A stretch of DNA of 64,000 nucleotides from Ga0077555 sp050250755 (GCA_050250755.1 JBFWOB010000009.1:71823-135822); one strand, 5' to 3'. Counted from the stretch's first letter, positions 25,080-34,453 are shown. Notes: a model not told the origin generated them from the sequence alone. Made by a program: numbers and translations.

Positions 25080-26212
25080 TCCGCAAGCTCCTCGTGCCAT
25101 TCCGCGCGCACGGTTTCATCCGTTTCTTCGGCGAGATAACGGTCCGCGAGCCGGCGCACTAGGTCGACGCCGCCGAGCCGCGCGACCGCCCAGACAGCGG
25201 CTCCTCTAACGAGGCTCGAGTCATCCGTCAGGCATCGCTCGACAGCGGGAAGCAGGGACGGAGTTCCCGCATTGCCGGCGGCAATCAGTACGTTGCGCAA
25301 AAAGCGATTGCGACCGGATCTCTTGATTGGCGAACCGCTGAAGCGCTGCCGAAACGTCGCGTCGTCGAGGCTGAGCAGGTCGGCGAGATCGGTTTCGCGG
25401 GTCGCGTCCGTGGCGGCAAGCCGTGCTTCGCTGGCGACCGCTGCGAACTTGTTCCAAGGGCAGATGGCGAGACAATCATCGCAACCGTAGATGCGATTGC
25501 CCATCAACGCGCGCAGCTCCCGGGCGATCGGCCCTTTGTGCTCGATCGTGAGGTACGAGATGCAGCGACGCGCATCGAGCTGGTAAGGCGCGAGGAATGC
25601 TTGCGTCGGGCAGATGTCGAGGCAGCGCCGGCACGAGCCGCAGTTGTCGGCGATGGGCGCGTCGGGTTTCAGTTCGGCCGTCGTCAGGATTACGCCGAGA
25701 AAGAGCCACGATCCGGCTTCTCGCGAGACCAGATTGGTGTGACGACCTTGCCAGCCCAATCCGGCAAGCGCCGCCAACGGCTTTTCCATCAGCGGTGCGG
25801 TATCGACGAAAACCTTGACGTCGGCGCCATTGGTCGCGCGGGCCAGAACGCCGGCAACGTCCTTGAGGCGGCCCTTTACAACATCATGGTAGTCGCGGCC
25901 GCGCGCATAGACGGAGATGACGCCACGCTCCTTGTGCGCCAACGCGTCGAGTGGATTGGTATCCGGGCCGTAGTTGAATCCCAACACGACGGCCGAGCGG
26001 GCTTCCGGCCACATCGCCTGCGGGTGGCGGCGCCTGTGTGCCTGTGCAGGCATCCAATCCATATCGCCGTAGCGCTCATCGGCGATAAAGGCATCGAGCC
26101 TTTCGCCATGCGTGTCGGAGAAATCGGCGGTTCGTGCAAAGCCGACCTGCGCGAAACCGGCTTTCGCGGCCGCGCGGCGAACCAATTCTTCGGTGGTAAG
26201 CCTGTTACTCAT
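25076..26212 (-). CDS. queG: epoxyqueuosine reductase QueG
   Basis: The 378-residue enzyme performs the final step of queuosine synthesis, reducing epoxyqueuosine to queuosine in tRNA with cobalamin and two [4Fe-4S] clusters. The clusters are seen in NCGSCRRCLDICPTQAF and YGCDDCLAICPWN. The N-terminal cobalamin-binding region has DWMPAQAHRRRHPQAMWPEARSAVVLGFNY and DTAPLMEKPLAALAGLGWQG. A C-terminal HEAT-like repeat (SLVRGAAVWAVARLGG) completes the usual layout. It overlaps the GST stop codon by one base (TGATG) and the epimerase start by four. Confidence 0.96.
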   Translation of the reverse strand: MSNRLTTEELVRRAAAKAGFAQVGFARTADFSDTHGERLDAFIADERYGDMDWMPAQAHRRRHPQAMWPEARSAVVLGFNYGPDTNPLDALAHKERGVISVYARGRDYHDVVKGRLKDVAGVLARATNGADVKVFVDTAPLMEKPLAALAGLGWQGRHTNLVSREAGSWLFLGVILTTAELKPDAPIADNCGSCRRCLDICPTQAFLAPYQLDARRCISYLTIEHKGPIARELRALMGNRIYGCDDCLAICPWNKFAAVASEARLAATDATRETDLADLLSLDDATFRQRFSGSPIKRSGRNRFLRNVLIAAGNAGTPSLLPAVERCLTDDSSLVRGAAVWAVARLGGVDLVRRLADRYLAEETDETVRAEWHEELAE

Positions 26213-26910
26213 CAGAAATCGAGGTTGTCGTAATGCAGCGGCGGCGCAATCCCGGGCAAACGGTCCACCAGCAATGGCTGGAACGAAGGGCGTGATTTCA
26301 GCCGCACATACCAGTTGCGCGCGGCGGGGAAGTCATCCCACGGCACTTCGTCCAGGTAGTCGAGGCAGGAGAGATGTCCGGCGGCGGCCATGTCTGCGAA
26401 GCTCATTTCATCACCCGCGAGCCAGCGGCGCTGCTCGGCGAGATAGCTGACATAGCTCAAATGATAGCGCAGGTTGGTCCTGAGCGCCCGCAGCAACTCG
26501 GTGTCTGGTTGCTGCCGGCCAGTCTCCTGGCGGAAGCGGCTTTCGACCTTCTCGCGCAGGATCTCTCGGCTGGCTTCGGTGGCGAGCTTGCCGTGAAACC
26601 AGTCAACCAGGCGTCGCACCTCCGAGCGATCCTCACCGGAGCCGGGAAACGGATCGCAGACGCGCTCGTCGGGTGGCGCGCGGCGAGCCACCTCGCCGAG
26701 GTATTCTGAGATCGCATAGGCCCCGGCCACGACCAGCCCATCCTCGAGCTCGAGCACCGGCAACGCGCCCGAGGGGTTGAGGGCCAGGAAGGCCGGGCGC
26801 CATTCCCAAGGGAATTCGTCGACAAGATCGGCTTCGATGTCCTGTTCCCCCAGCAGCAGCCGGATCGAGCGCGACAGCGGGCAGAGCTTGAATTGTGTCA
26901 GCCGGGCCAT
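26212..26910 (-). CDS. glutathione S-transferase family protein
   Basis: The 232-residue protein has an N-terminal thioredoxin fold (KLCPLSRSIRLLLGEQDIEADLVDEFPW), the cis-proline motif NPSGALPVLELEDG and the glutathione-gamma-glutamyl ES-like position AISEYL. An all-helical C-terminal domain follows with WLAGDEMSFADMAAAGHLSCLDYL. It is the first gene of the operon ending in queG and the epimerase. The same three-gene order is familiar from other Hyphomicrobiales, but the reason for the link to queuosine synthesis is not known to me. The substrate is unknown. Confidence 0.9.
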   Translation of the reverse strand: MARLTQFKLCPLSRSIRLLLGEQDIEADLVDEFPWEWRPAFLALNPSGALPVLELEDGLVVAGAYAISEYLGEVARRAPPDERVCDPFPGSGEDRSEVRRLVDWFHGKLATEASREILREKVESRFRQETGRQQPDTELLRALRTNLRYHLSYVSYLAEQRRWLAGDEMSFADMAAAGHLSCLDYLDEVPWDDFPAARNWYVRLKSRPSFQPLLVDRLPGIAPPLHYDNLDF

Positions 26911-27170
26911 GGAATCGCGGGCTCCCCTGTTGGTTGGGTCTGCTGCGACTTCTATCGCGCATCACGACGAAACTGCGACCAGCGCCACGTCGCGCTTCTA
27001 CCATCGGCGAGCCGAAGTGGCCATGTCACGGCCAATCGGCCACTGGGAATTTGCAATCAGTGCATATTGGACATTCGGTCTTCTCGCACTCGGCGAATTT
27101 TCTGCTAAGCCCGCGCGGGATCAACCCGCCGTCCGGCGCATACCGGGCGCTTACGGATCAGCGAGGGCCC

Positions 27171-27971
27171 ATGAATACGTGGCAGTCCGTTCTGCTCGGC
27201 GTTGTCGAGGGCCTCACAGAGTTCATCCCGGTATCGTCGACGGGGCATCTGCTCTTGATCGAGCATTTCCTCGGAATCAAGCCGGATAAGCGGGTCTTCG
27301 AGATTCTGATCCAGCTCGGCGCGGTATTGGCCCTTCTGACGGTCTACTCGGCTCGGTTGTGGAAGCTGGTGGCTGATCTTCCAAGCGATCCGGCTGCGCG
27401 CCGATTCGTTACCGCCATCGTCGTGGCGTTCCTGCCAGCCGCCGTCATCGGTGTGCTGCTCCACAAGTACATCAAGGAAGTTCTGTTCGAAACGCCGTTG
27501 CTGATCTGCATCACGCTGATTACGGGCGGCATCGTGCTGCTTGCCGTCGATCGAATGCGGCTCAGGCCGACGGTGACCGCATCCGAGGATGTGACGGTGC
27601 TCACCGCGCTCAAGATCGGACTGTGCCAGTGTCTCGCCATGATTCCTGGTGTTTCGCGCTCGGGCGCGACCATCGTCGGCGCAATGTTGCTAGGGCTGAC
27701 CAAGCGCGCGGCGGCGGAGTTCTCGTTCTTCCTTGCCATGCCCACCATGGCGGGAGCGTTCACCTACGATCTCTTCAAGAACTACGGCCAACTCGATTCC
27801 GCCGCCCTGCAATCGATCGCGATCGGCTTTGTCGTCGCCTTCATCGCCGGCGTGGTGGTTGTGCGCTACCTGCTCGAGTTCGTCTCCCGGTACGGCTTCG
27901 CGCCCTTTGCGTGGTGGCGGATCATTGTCGGCGGTCTGGGTCTTGGCGCATTGCTCGTGGGCGGCTGGTGA
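27171..27971 (+). CDS. uppP: undecaprenyl-diphosphatase UppP (BacA)
   Basis: This integral membrane protein of about 266 residues hydrolyses undecaprenyl pyrophosphate to recycle the lipid carrier of peptidoglycan synthesis. It has the two catalytic motifs, GVVEGLTEFIPVSSTGHLLL at the N-terminus and CLAMIPGVSRSGATI in the middle, plus FSFFLAMPTMAGAF. The frame extends upstream to 26895, but ATG 27171 with GAGGG in front gives the exact family N-terminus MNTWQSVLLG. It is divergent from the GST operon. Over-production of this family gives bacitracin tolerance. Confidence 0.97.
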   Translation: MNTWQSVLLGVVEGLTEFIPVSSTGHLLLIEHFLGIKPDKRVFEILIQLGAVLALLTVYSARLWKLVADLPSDPAARRFVTAIVVAFLPAAVIGVLLHKYIKEVLFETPLLICITLITGGIVLLAVDRMRLRPTVTASEDVTVLTALKIGLCQCLAMIPGVSRSGATIVGAMLLGLTKRAAAEFSFFLAMPTMAGAFTYDLFKNYGQLDSAALQSIAIGFVVAFIAGVVVVRYLLEFVSRYGFAPFAWWRIIVGGLGLGALLVGGW

Positions 27972-28094
27972 TTGTTTCCTTGGAATAAGAGTTGCTTCGG
28001 GACATAGGGTATCTTCCGAGTCGAAGCTCAGGAATGATAACGCTGATTCTCTAGTGCAACTCTGCGTTGCTATTCACCCAAGGGGGCATCCCAA

Positions 28095-28769
28095 ATGACT
28101 GCTCGTGCAATTGTGGCCGAGTTCGTCGGTACATTTTGTCTCGTTCTCGCCATCGCAGGCGCGGCTCTGTTCGCGGCGCCGTCCGCAGGGCTCGTAGCCG
28201 TGGCGCTCGCTGCCGGTATCTCGGTGGTCTCGATGATTTATGCGGTAGGCCACATTTCTGGCGGCCACTTCAATCCCGCGGTGACCATCGGATTGATTGC
28301 AGCCGGCCGTTTCGACTCGGCCAAGGCGCCTGCCTACATCATTGCCCAGGTGATCGGCGGGGCAGCAGCCGGATTGCTGCTTTACGTCGTTCTTTCGTCC
28401 GGCATTGCCGCAAAGACAAATACCTTCGTTGGCGCCTCGAACCACTATGGCGGCGCGGGGCAGTTCGGCCTCGTCGCGTCCATGCTGTTCGAGATCGTCA
28501 TCACGGCGCTGTTTCTCATCATCATCGTCGGCTCGATCTCGCGGCGGGCGCCCTCGGGCTTCGCAGGCCTCTCGATTGGCCTCGCCCTCGCGCTGTTTCA
28601 CATCATTGCCATCCCCGTCACCAATGCGTCGCTCAACCCGGCGCGCAGCACGGCCACAGCATTGTTCGGCGGCGCGCTGCCGTTATCTCAGCTCTGGCTG
28701 TTTTGGGTGGCGCCGATCCTCGGCGGAGTCATCGGCGGTGTGATCGGGCGCTACCTGCAGGACGAGTGA
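28095..28769 (+). CDS. aqpZ: aquaporin Z
   Basis: The 224-residue channel has six transmembrane helices and both NPA half-helices, GHISGGHFNPAVT and NASLNPARS. The selectivity-filter histidine (LFHIIAIPVTN) and arginine (NPAR) match water-specific AqpZ rather than glycerol facilitators. The N-terminal filter aromatic is Tyr (MIYAVGH) where E. coli AqpZ has Phe. AAGGGGG lies eight bases before the ATG. Its stop codon lies inside a hairpin shared with the convergent HD-domain gene. Confidence 0.94.
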   Translation: MTARAIVAEFVGTFCLVLAIAGAALFAAPSAGLVAVALAAGISVVSMIYAVGHISGGHFNPAVTIGLIAAGRFDSAKAPAYIIAQVIGGAAAGLLLYVVLSSGIAAKTNTFVGASNHYGGAGQFGLVASMLFEIVITALFLIIIVGSISRRAPSGFAGLSIGLALALFHIIAIPVTNASLNPARSTATALFGGALPLSQLWLFWVAPILGGVIGGVIGRYLQDE

Positions 28770-28785
28770 GGGCCTGAAGCCCTCA
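28767..28785. terminator. bidirectional hairpin containing both stop codons
   Basis: TGAGGGC (28767-28773) pairs with GCCCTCA (28779-28785) around loop CTGAA. The TGA of aqpZ forms the outer left arm and the TGA of the leftward HD gene the outer right arm. Confidence 0.6.
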
Positions 28786-29367
28786 AGCGTGCTTCACGTA
28801 CGTCGGCGTGTGCCCCATGGCCATCAACGCGTGGTCCGCTGAGAACATGTCGGCGTGGTGAAGCACGTAGGCTGCGAAGTTGCGGCCACGATAGGGCATC
28901 TTGGGCGAGTGCGTGGTAACGGTCGCGACGATCTCGTGGCTGAAGCCGAGCTCCTTGAGAAGCATACCGCCGACGACGCCATGCGGGATCTCGTCGGCGA
29001 GTTTGGATCGCACGACCTTCCCATCGCGGCGCTCGTACATCAGCGGTTTGTCGACGTCGTGCAGAACGAGAATCGGGACGAGCGTGTCGTGAGGCACATC
29101 GGTGCCCCAATCGCTCTTGGCGCGGGCCGCGAGATCCACGCCCGCGCGTGTGACTTCATTGACATGGCCGAGCAGCGGATAGTCGATCCCCTCGGTCCAC
29201 GGCATATCCTCGAGCCGCTCGTAAGGGCTTGCGGCCCAAGTCGTTACCCAGGCGGTAATGACGTCCTCGCGCAGTCCTGGCGAGATCAAGTCCAGCCCCC
29301 AGACCTTTTCGGCGACGGCCTGGCGACGCCAATTCGAGCTGCGGTCGATCGTATAGGGATGGGTCAT
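28783..29367 (-). CDS. HD-domain protein
   Basis: This protein of about 194 residues has an HD phosphohydrolase-like metal site. LGHVNEVTRAG supplies an early histidine, LVLHDVDKPLMY the HD doublet, and EIPHGVVGG, TVTTHSPKMPYRG and LHHADMFSADHAL further histidine/aspartate positions. Start ATG 29367 has GGAG six bases upstream; the frame extension to 29439 would overlap the preceding gene. The substrate is unknown. It lies downstream of the peptide-type solute-binding protein gene in the same direction with a 64-bp gap, so it may belong to that transcript. Confidence 0.78.
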   Translation of the reverse strand: MTHPYTIDRSSNWRRQAVAEKVWGLDLISPGLREDVITAWVTTWAASPYERLEDMPWTEGIDYPLLGHVNEVTRAGVDLAARAKSDWGTDVPHDTLVPILVLHDVDKPLMYERRDGKVVRSKLADEIPHGVVGGMLLKELGFSHEIVATVTTHSPKMPYRGRNFAAYVLHHADMFSADHALMAMGHTPTYVKHA

Positions 29368-29431
29368 CAGCGGCTCCGGTTCGAAGGATGCCGCACGACA
29401 TCTGCCGCGCGGCACCGATTGAATTGTGCGG

Positions 29432-31018
29432 TTATTCATCCAGCCAGACGTTGACCAGGTCGGTGCCCTGGAAATGGCTGACGGAGAAATTCCAGCCCTT
29501 GATCTTCTTGTGATGCACGATGATGCGCTGCCACCAGTGGATCGCTAGCGTGTGGGCCTGCAGGAGCGCGTGCTTCTCGAATTCCTGGATGAGCTCTTTA
29601 CGCTTCACCGGGTCTAGTTCGCGGATCTGCTGATCCCACAGATCATCGAGCTTGGTATCGTTGTGGCGCGAGTAGCTGATCGGAGACTTCTTGTTGGTTA
29701 TCTGCGCCATATGGCTTTCCGTGGCATTGTCCGAAGCCGTGGTCGGCGGCCAGAGCGCCACGTCGAAGTCGCCGCTCACCAGATTGGCGAAATAGGCCTT
29801 AGTCTCGACCTGTCGATGCTCGACGTTCACGCCGATCCGCCGCCATTGGTCGATCACGAAGATCCCGGCAGGCGTGTAAGGCTCGCCGAGTGTCCTGTTA
29901 TGGAGCCGGATGGTCAGGTTTTCCTGCCCGGCTTCCTTGAGCAACCGCTTGGCTTCTGCCCGGGCCTTCTCGATATCGCGACCGTAACCAGGGATCTTCT
30001 CGAGTTCGGAGGTGGGCAGCGCCATGTCGGAGCCCGGCCGCAGGAAGCCGCCAGTCTCCTTAACGATCGTGACCTTGGAGAGCTGCTCGTTGCCATTCCA
30101 CCGATCGATCGCGAGCGATAAGGCCTGGCGCACGCGAATGTCATCGAACGGTTTGCGGGTGGTGTTGAAGACGATGAGATTCATCGTCGTCCATGGCCCT
30201 TCGTGCACGACCCATCGAGAGGGGTCGTTGCCCTTCAGCAATTGATCGCGCTCGGCAGGCGTACGTCCGCGAAACTCGGCATCGAACTGTCCGCCAAGCA
30301 TGCCCGGCACCACGGCATTCGACTTCACGAAGAACGCCTTGAAGCCGTCGAGATAGGGACGGCCTTCGCGGAAATAGCCGTCGAAGCGCTTGCCGATCAC
30401 GTGCGAACCGCGCACATGCTCGACGAGTTGGAACGCGCCCGAGCCAAGGACATGATCGATTGGAAACCGCGGGTCTTTCTCGACCTTGGCCTTGCTGTAG
30501 ATGCAGTTGAAGGGCTGGGCGAGGTTATCCATCATCGAGGCGTTCGGCTCTTTCAGCTTGAACACCACGGTTGTCGGGTCCGGCGCTTCGATCGATGTGA
30601 CACCGGTGAACAGCGATCTCCTGAGCGACACGACGCCTGCTGGCGGATCCTTGATGCGCTCGAACGAGAATTTGACGTCAGCCGATGTCAGCGGCGAGCC
30701 GTCATGAAACTTGACCCCATCGTAAAGCTTGAACGTATAGGTCAAGCCGTCCTTCGAGATCTCCCAGCTTTTGGCGAGATCCCCCGTGATCTGGCTGTTC
30801 TGACTCGTGTCGTAGCGTACCAGGAACGAGTAGAACGGGCTGATCGGGTGCAGCAGGGCGAAGGTCTGTGAGCCGTGGCAATCGTAGTCGGCGGGTTCCG
30901 CGGTGACAGCAAATTTTAGAATCCCGCCTTTCTTGGGCGTCTCCGCGGCCGATAGTCCGGACGCGAAGACAGTCAGAAATCCGGCCGCGATCCATGCGGC
31001 CGCCTTTAGCGTCGGCAT
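29432..31018 (-). CDS. ABC transporter substrate-binding protein, family 5 (peptide/nickel type)
   Basis: The 528-residue periplasmic receptor has a signal peptide (AAAWIAAGFLTVFASGLSA-AE). The mature domain is of the DppA/OppA/NikA type: KKGGILKFAVTAEP at the start, then LAKSWEISKDGLTYTFKLYDGVKFHDGSPLTSADVKFSFERI, IRVRQALSLAIDR and EAKRLLKEAG. Ligands in this family range from peptides to opines, sugars and nickel complexes. No membrane or ATPase subunits are nearby. Its neighbours upstream are a ThDP enzyme and a TauE-type exporter, all leftward, so it may serve one catabolic function. Confidence 0.9.
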   Translation of the reverse strand: MPTLKAAAWIAAGFLTVFASGLSAAETPKKGGILKFAVTAEPADYDCHGSQTFALLHPISPFYSFLVRYDTSQNSQITGDLAKSWEISKDGLTYTFKLYDGVKFHDGSPLTSADVKFSFERIKDPPAGVVSLRRSLFTGVTSIEAPDPTTVVFKLKEPNASMMDNLAQPFNCIYSKAKVEKDPRFPIDHVLGSGAFQLVEHVRGSHVIGKRFDGYFREGRPYLDGFKAFFVKSNAVVPGMLGGQFDAEFRGRTPAERDQLLKGNDPSRWVVHEGPWTTMNLIVFNTTRKPFDDIRVRQALSLAIDRWNGNEQLSKVTIVKETGGFLRPGSDMALPTSELEKIPGYGRDIEKARAEAKRLLKEAGQENLTIRLHNRTLGEPYTPAGIFVIDQWRRIGVNVEHRQVETKAYFANLVSGDFDVALWPPTTASDNATESHMAQITNKKSPISYSRHNDTKLDDLWDQQIRELDPVKRKELIQEFEKHALLQAHTLAIHWWQRIIVHHKKIKGWNFSVSHFQGTDLVNVWLDE

Positions 31019-31123
31019 TGTCGTCCTCCCATGTGTCCCGTTGTTTTGCTGGCGCCGGTTGGTTCCGGCACTTCGGGTGGGGGGAGTTTGCCGATAAGAT
31101 AGCCTCTGCGCAACAGGCGCTGC

Positions 31124-32770
31124 TTAGGAGGCTGGCGGCAGCCGATGCGAGAACGCCGTTTCGGCCGAGGTGATGAACTCCAGGAGCGCGGTCTTGCCGT
31201 CCTCCGTGGCGCGCCGCGCACGGCGGAAAGCATCGGCCACCTGCTCGGGATCGTCGACCCGCTCACTCCAGCCGCCGAGCTCTCTCGCGATACCCGCGTA
31301 ATTACCGCCCAGATCGCGAGAATTGTGCTTCGAATGGGAGAGCTGCATGTGCGGGATCTCGATGGCCATGGTCGAATTGTTGAGCACGACCGTCAGCGTT
31401 GGCACGCCGGCCCGCACGGCGGTTTCGAAGTCCAGACCCGTCATGCCGAACGCCGCATCCCCCATGAAATTGACGCAGAACTTGTCCGGTGCCGCGATCT
31501 TCGCGCCGATTGTCAGGCCCAGACCCGTGCCGAGCTGATGCGACTTGCCCCAACCCATATAGCCGCGTGGCCGCGTCGCCCGGTAGAACGGCAGGATCTG
31601 ATCGCGAGGGCTGCCTGAATCGTGCGTGACGATGGCGTCCTTCGGATCGACCACGCGCATGAACTCGTGGATGATGCGATAGGGGTTGATAGGCCGCTCG
31701 CCCGACGTGAGCTTTGCCTGCCAGCCGGCGAGCCAGTCGGCGCGAACGCGGGCCAACCCTTCCGCGCGCTCCTGACCACGCTTCGTCTTGCCGAGGCGAT
31801 CCTTTACCGCTTCGACGAGCGCCGCGAGCACAAGCTTGGCATCTGCCAGGATGCCGATCTCCGCTGCGACGCTCTTGTTCAGGTCGCGCGCATCGTTGGT
31901 GGCATGGATGACGCGCTTCTCGGGAGCGATCGCGGGGCTGGTGATGCGATGCGGCGTGAAGGAGCAACCGATGCCGCACACGACATCGGCATCGCGCAGC
32001 GCTTGCAAGCCATGGCCGGTGAAAACGATGCCGCCCGTGCCGACGGCAAGCGCATGATCCTCCGGGAAGGCGCTTTTCGCGTCGCCAGAGGTCATCACGG
32101 GGGCTTGCAACAGCTCAGCAAGCTCGACCAGCTCCGGCGTCGCTTCGGCATAGAGCACGCCCTGGCCCGCATAGAGGAGGGGGGTGCGCGCCTCGATCAG
32201 CAGCTTCGCCGCATCCTCGACGTCGCGCGGGTCGGGCGCCGAACGCACTTCGCGGACGTTGGCGTATGTCGGCGGGGCGTCGAGCTTTGCTTTCACGACA
32301 TCGGTTGGCACCTCGACCATCACCGGCCCGAGCCGTCCATTCTTCAGGCCGTTGAACGCGCGCCGCATGACGGCGCCGACCTGGGTCGGAAGCGTCAGCG
32401 GTTCCACCTGCTTTGTGACGCTCGCAAACGTGCGCGTCGAGTTGAACATGGGAAAGACATGCGCGACATCGCGTGGGTGCCCAAGCGGCAGAAACAACAC
32501 GGGCGCGCTGTCCGAATAAGCTGACGCGATGCCGGGGAAGGCATTCTCCGCGCCGGGACCATACTGCATGGCGAAGACGGCAGGTGGGCGACCGTTGGCT
32601 GTCCGCGCAAAGCCGGACGCCATATCCACGCCGACGCGCTCCTGGCGACAGATGATCGGCTTCAGGCCAGCTCCCACAGCCGCTTCGATGATCGGGGTTG
32701 TGGGAAAGCAGAACAGCGTCGAGATTCCCTCGCGCTTCAGGATGTCGGCAATGGCCTCCATCACCATCAT
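31124..32770 (-). CDS. thiamine-diphosphate-dependent enzyme (acetolactate synthase-like)
   Basis: The enzyme has about 548 residues and the three-domain layout of the acetolactate synthase/benzoylformate decarboxylase superfamily. The catalytic glutamate lies in ICRQERVGVDMASGFAR. The central domain carries PVMTSGDAKSAFPEDH. The C-terminal ThDP-Mg motif runs from GDAAFGMTGLDFETAV to VVLNN. No regulatory subunit follows, and the sequence lacks obvious signatures of IlvB, Xsc or oxalyl-CoA decarboxylase, so the substrate is left open. The start at 32770 (MMVMEAIADIL) has GAGGAG nine bases in front. The TauE/SafE exporter gene upstream hints at an organosulfonate, which is inference only. Confidence 0.87.
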   Translation of the reverse strand: MMVMEAIADILKREGISTLFCFPTTPIIEAAVGAGLKPIICRQERVGVDMASGFARTANGRPPAVFAMQYGPGAENAFPGIASAYSDSAPVLFLPLGHPRDVAHVFPMFNSTRTFASVTKQVEPLTLPTQVGAVMRRAFNGLKNGRLGPVMVEVPTDVVKAKLDAPPTYANVREVRSAPDPRDVEDAAKLLIEARTPLLYAGQGVLYAEATPELVELAELLQAPVMTSGDAKSAFPEDHALAVGTGGIVFTGHGLQALRDADVVCGIGCSFTPHRITSPAIAPEKRVIHATNDARDLNKSVAAEIGILADAKLVLAALVEAVKDRLGKTKRGQERAEGLARVRADWLAGWQAKLTSGERPINPYRIIHEFMRVVDPKDAIVTHDSGSPRDQILPFYRATRPRGYMGWGKSHQLGTGLGLTIGAKIAAPDKFCVNFMGDAAFGMTGLDFETAVRAGVPTLTVVLNNSTMAIEIPHMQLSHSKHNSRDLGGNYAGIARELGGWSERVDDPEQVADAFRRARRATEDGKTALLEFITSAETAFSHRLPPAS

Positions 32771-32877
32771 GGCGTGCGTCTCCTCAGAATGATGTCGTGC
32801 CAAACGTGTCAGATGCGGCCGCCGGACGCCAGCGCGGTTTCGGGCCGATCACCCGTTCCGCCTCGACCGCGTCCTGG

Positions 32878-33633
32878 TCAATGGCCGCCGGCGAGAGCAC
32901 GCGCGATCAAGACGCCTCCGCCGACGATGATGGTGCCTTCGATCATCGTCTCGTGAACCTTGACAGGGAGCCGCCGCGAGAGCCACCGCGCGATCAGGGT
33001 GCCGGGCGTCGCCATAGCGCCGATCAGCACGGCAACGAGACAGAGTTTTGGAGGCAACTCACCCGCGGCCGCAAAGACCCCGGTCTTCGCGAGCCCGACG
33101 ATGGTGCTCGCGAAAGCGTCCGTCGCAATGACGGGGAGGCCGCTCAGTCCCATCGACATCAGCATGGCGATGAGAATCACGCCTGTGCCGGTCATGCCGC
33201 CGCTGAGGAAGCCGTAAAGGGCGCCGGCAGCACCCACTCCCGGCCCACTGAGGCGGAACCGTCGACGCGCCAGGAGGCGCCGCAACGGAACCATGAGCAC
33301 CAGTCCCGTGCCAATGACGAGTGCGGCACCTCTGCCCGACAACAATGTATAGCACCAGGCGCCGATCATCGTCGTCGGGATGGCGAAGATGGAAATGGCC
33401 AAGGCCTTCCGTACGTCGAGATGCTCGCGAAAGATGAAGACGCGCGTAGGGTTCGTGATGACGGCGGACAGGCTGATGACGGGCACGATGGCCTCCGAGC
33501 CGATCAGCGGAACCAGTACGAGCGGCATAAGCATGCCAGTGCCGTAGCCAGCGAGGCCGCCGACGACTTGCGTGATCAGCGCCGTCACGGAGATCAGGCC
33601 GATGTGCCAGAATTCGAGCCCGAAGATCGTCAT
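32878..33633 (-). CDS. TauE/SafE family membrane exporter
   Basis: The 251-residue protein has about seven to eight hydrophobic helices and the family segments GGLAGYGTGMLMPLVLVPLIGSEAIVPV, followed by YGFLSGGMTGTGVILIAML in the second half. These are the paired repeats of TauE/SafE (DUF81) proteins, which export sulfite, sulfoacetate or other small anions. It is the first gene of a leftward run with the ThDP enzyme and the peptide-type receptor. The MBL hydrolase gene ends 22 bp before its start. Confidence 0.9.
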   Translation of the reverse strand: MTIFGLEFWHIGLISVTALITQVVGGLAGYGTGMLMPLVLVPLIGSEAIVPVISLSAVITNPTRVFIFREHLDVRKALAISIFAIPTTMIGAWCYTLLSGRGAALVIGTGLVLMVPLRRLLARRRFRLSGPGVGAAGALYGFLSGGMTGTGVILIAMLMSMGLSGLPVIATDAFASTIVGLAKTGVFAAAGELPPKLCLVAVLIGAMATPGTLIARWLSRRLPVKVHETMIEGTIIVGGGVLIARALAGGH

Positions 33634-33655
33634 TTCCCCGGGCTCCCGGCCACTC

Positions 33656-34453
33656 TCAATCGAAATGCACGACCATGCCGTCGTAGGCGGGCTCGACGTG
33701 TGGCGGCAACTCGCGTTTCAGTGCCGCATAGTCGAGGTCGATATGCAGATGCGTGAGGATGGCACGCTTCGGCCGCAAGCGCTCGATCCAGTCCAGCGCC
33801 TGCGCCACGGAAAAGTGGCTCGGGTGCTCGATATAGCGAAGCGCGTCGACCACCCAGAGATCAAGGCCCTGCAGAAGGGCCTCGGACACGGGCGACATGC
33901 CGCTGATGTCGGGGGAGTAGGCGATGTCGCGGATACGGAAGCCCAGCGAGCCCTGATTGCCGTGCAATTGTTGCACCGGCGTGGCCACGATCGGCCCAGC
34001 GGCGCCATTGATGGTAATGGGTTCCGGCGGTGTGATGTCGTTGGCCGTGAGGATCGGCGGATAGGCCGACCCGGCCGGCGCCGTGAAGCAGTATGCGAAG
34101 CGGGTCTTGAGCGAGGCGCCGGTGGCCTCGTCGAAGTGGACATCGACACGCTTGCGCATGTTGAAGGCGAGGATGCGCAGATCGTCGATGCCATGCGTAT
34201 GATCGGCATGGTCATGCGTGAACGCGACACCATCGAGAGTGCCGATATTGGCATCGAGGAGCTGCTCGCGCAGGTCGGGCGGCGTATCTATGAGCAAGCG
34301 CGTGTGCCCGCGTCCAGCGATGCGCTCGATCAAAGCTGCGCAGCGCCGCCTGCGATTTCTCGGATTGGATGGATCGCAAACGCCCCAGTTGTTGCCGAGC
34401 CGCGGCACGCCGCCCGATGATCCGCTGCCGAGCAACGTTAGGCGATAGCTCAT
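33656..34453 (-). CDS. PhnP-like MBL-fold metallo-hydrolase
   Basis: This metallo-beta-lactamase-fold phosphodiesterase of about 265 residues begins MSYRLTLLGSGSSGGVPRLG. The metal motif is AFTHDHADHTHGIDDLR (HxHxDH), with further ligands in TPVQQLHGNQGSLGF, YSPDISGM and ILTHLHIDLDY. NNWGVCDPSNPRNRRRRCAA near the N-terminus is typical of the alphaproteobacterial group placed after tatD. The ATG at 34453 overlaps the tatD stop as ATGA; the frame continues upstream through tatD but that part is shadow. The physiological substrate is unproven. Confidence 0.92.
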   Translation of the reverse strand: MSYRLTLLGSGSSGGVPRLGNNWGVCDPSNPRNRRRRCAALIERIAGRGHTRLLIDTPPDLREQLLDANIGTLDGVAFTHDHADHTHGIDDLRILAFNMRKRVDVHFDEATGASLKTRFAYCFTAPAGSAYPPILTANDITPPEPITINGAAGPIVATPVQQLHGNQGSLGFRIRDIAYSPDISGMSPVSEALLQGLDLWVVDALRYIEHPSHFSVAQALDWIERLRPKRAILTHLHIDLDYAALKRELPPHVEPAYDGMVVHFD

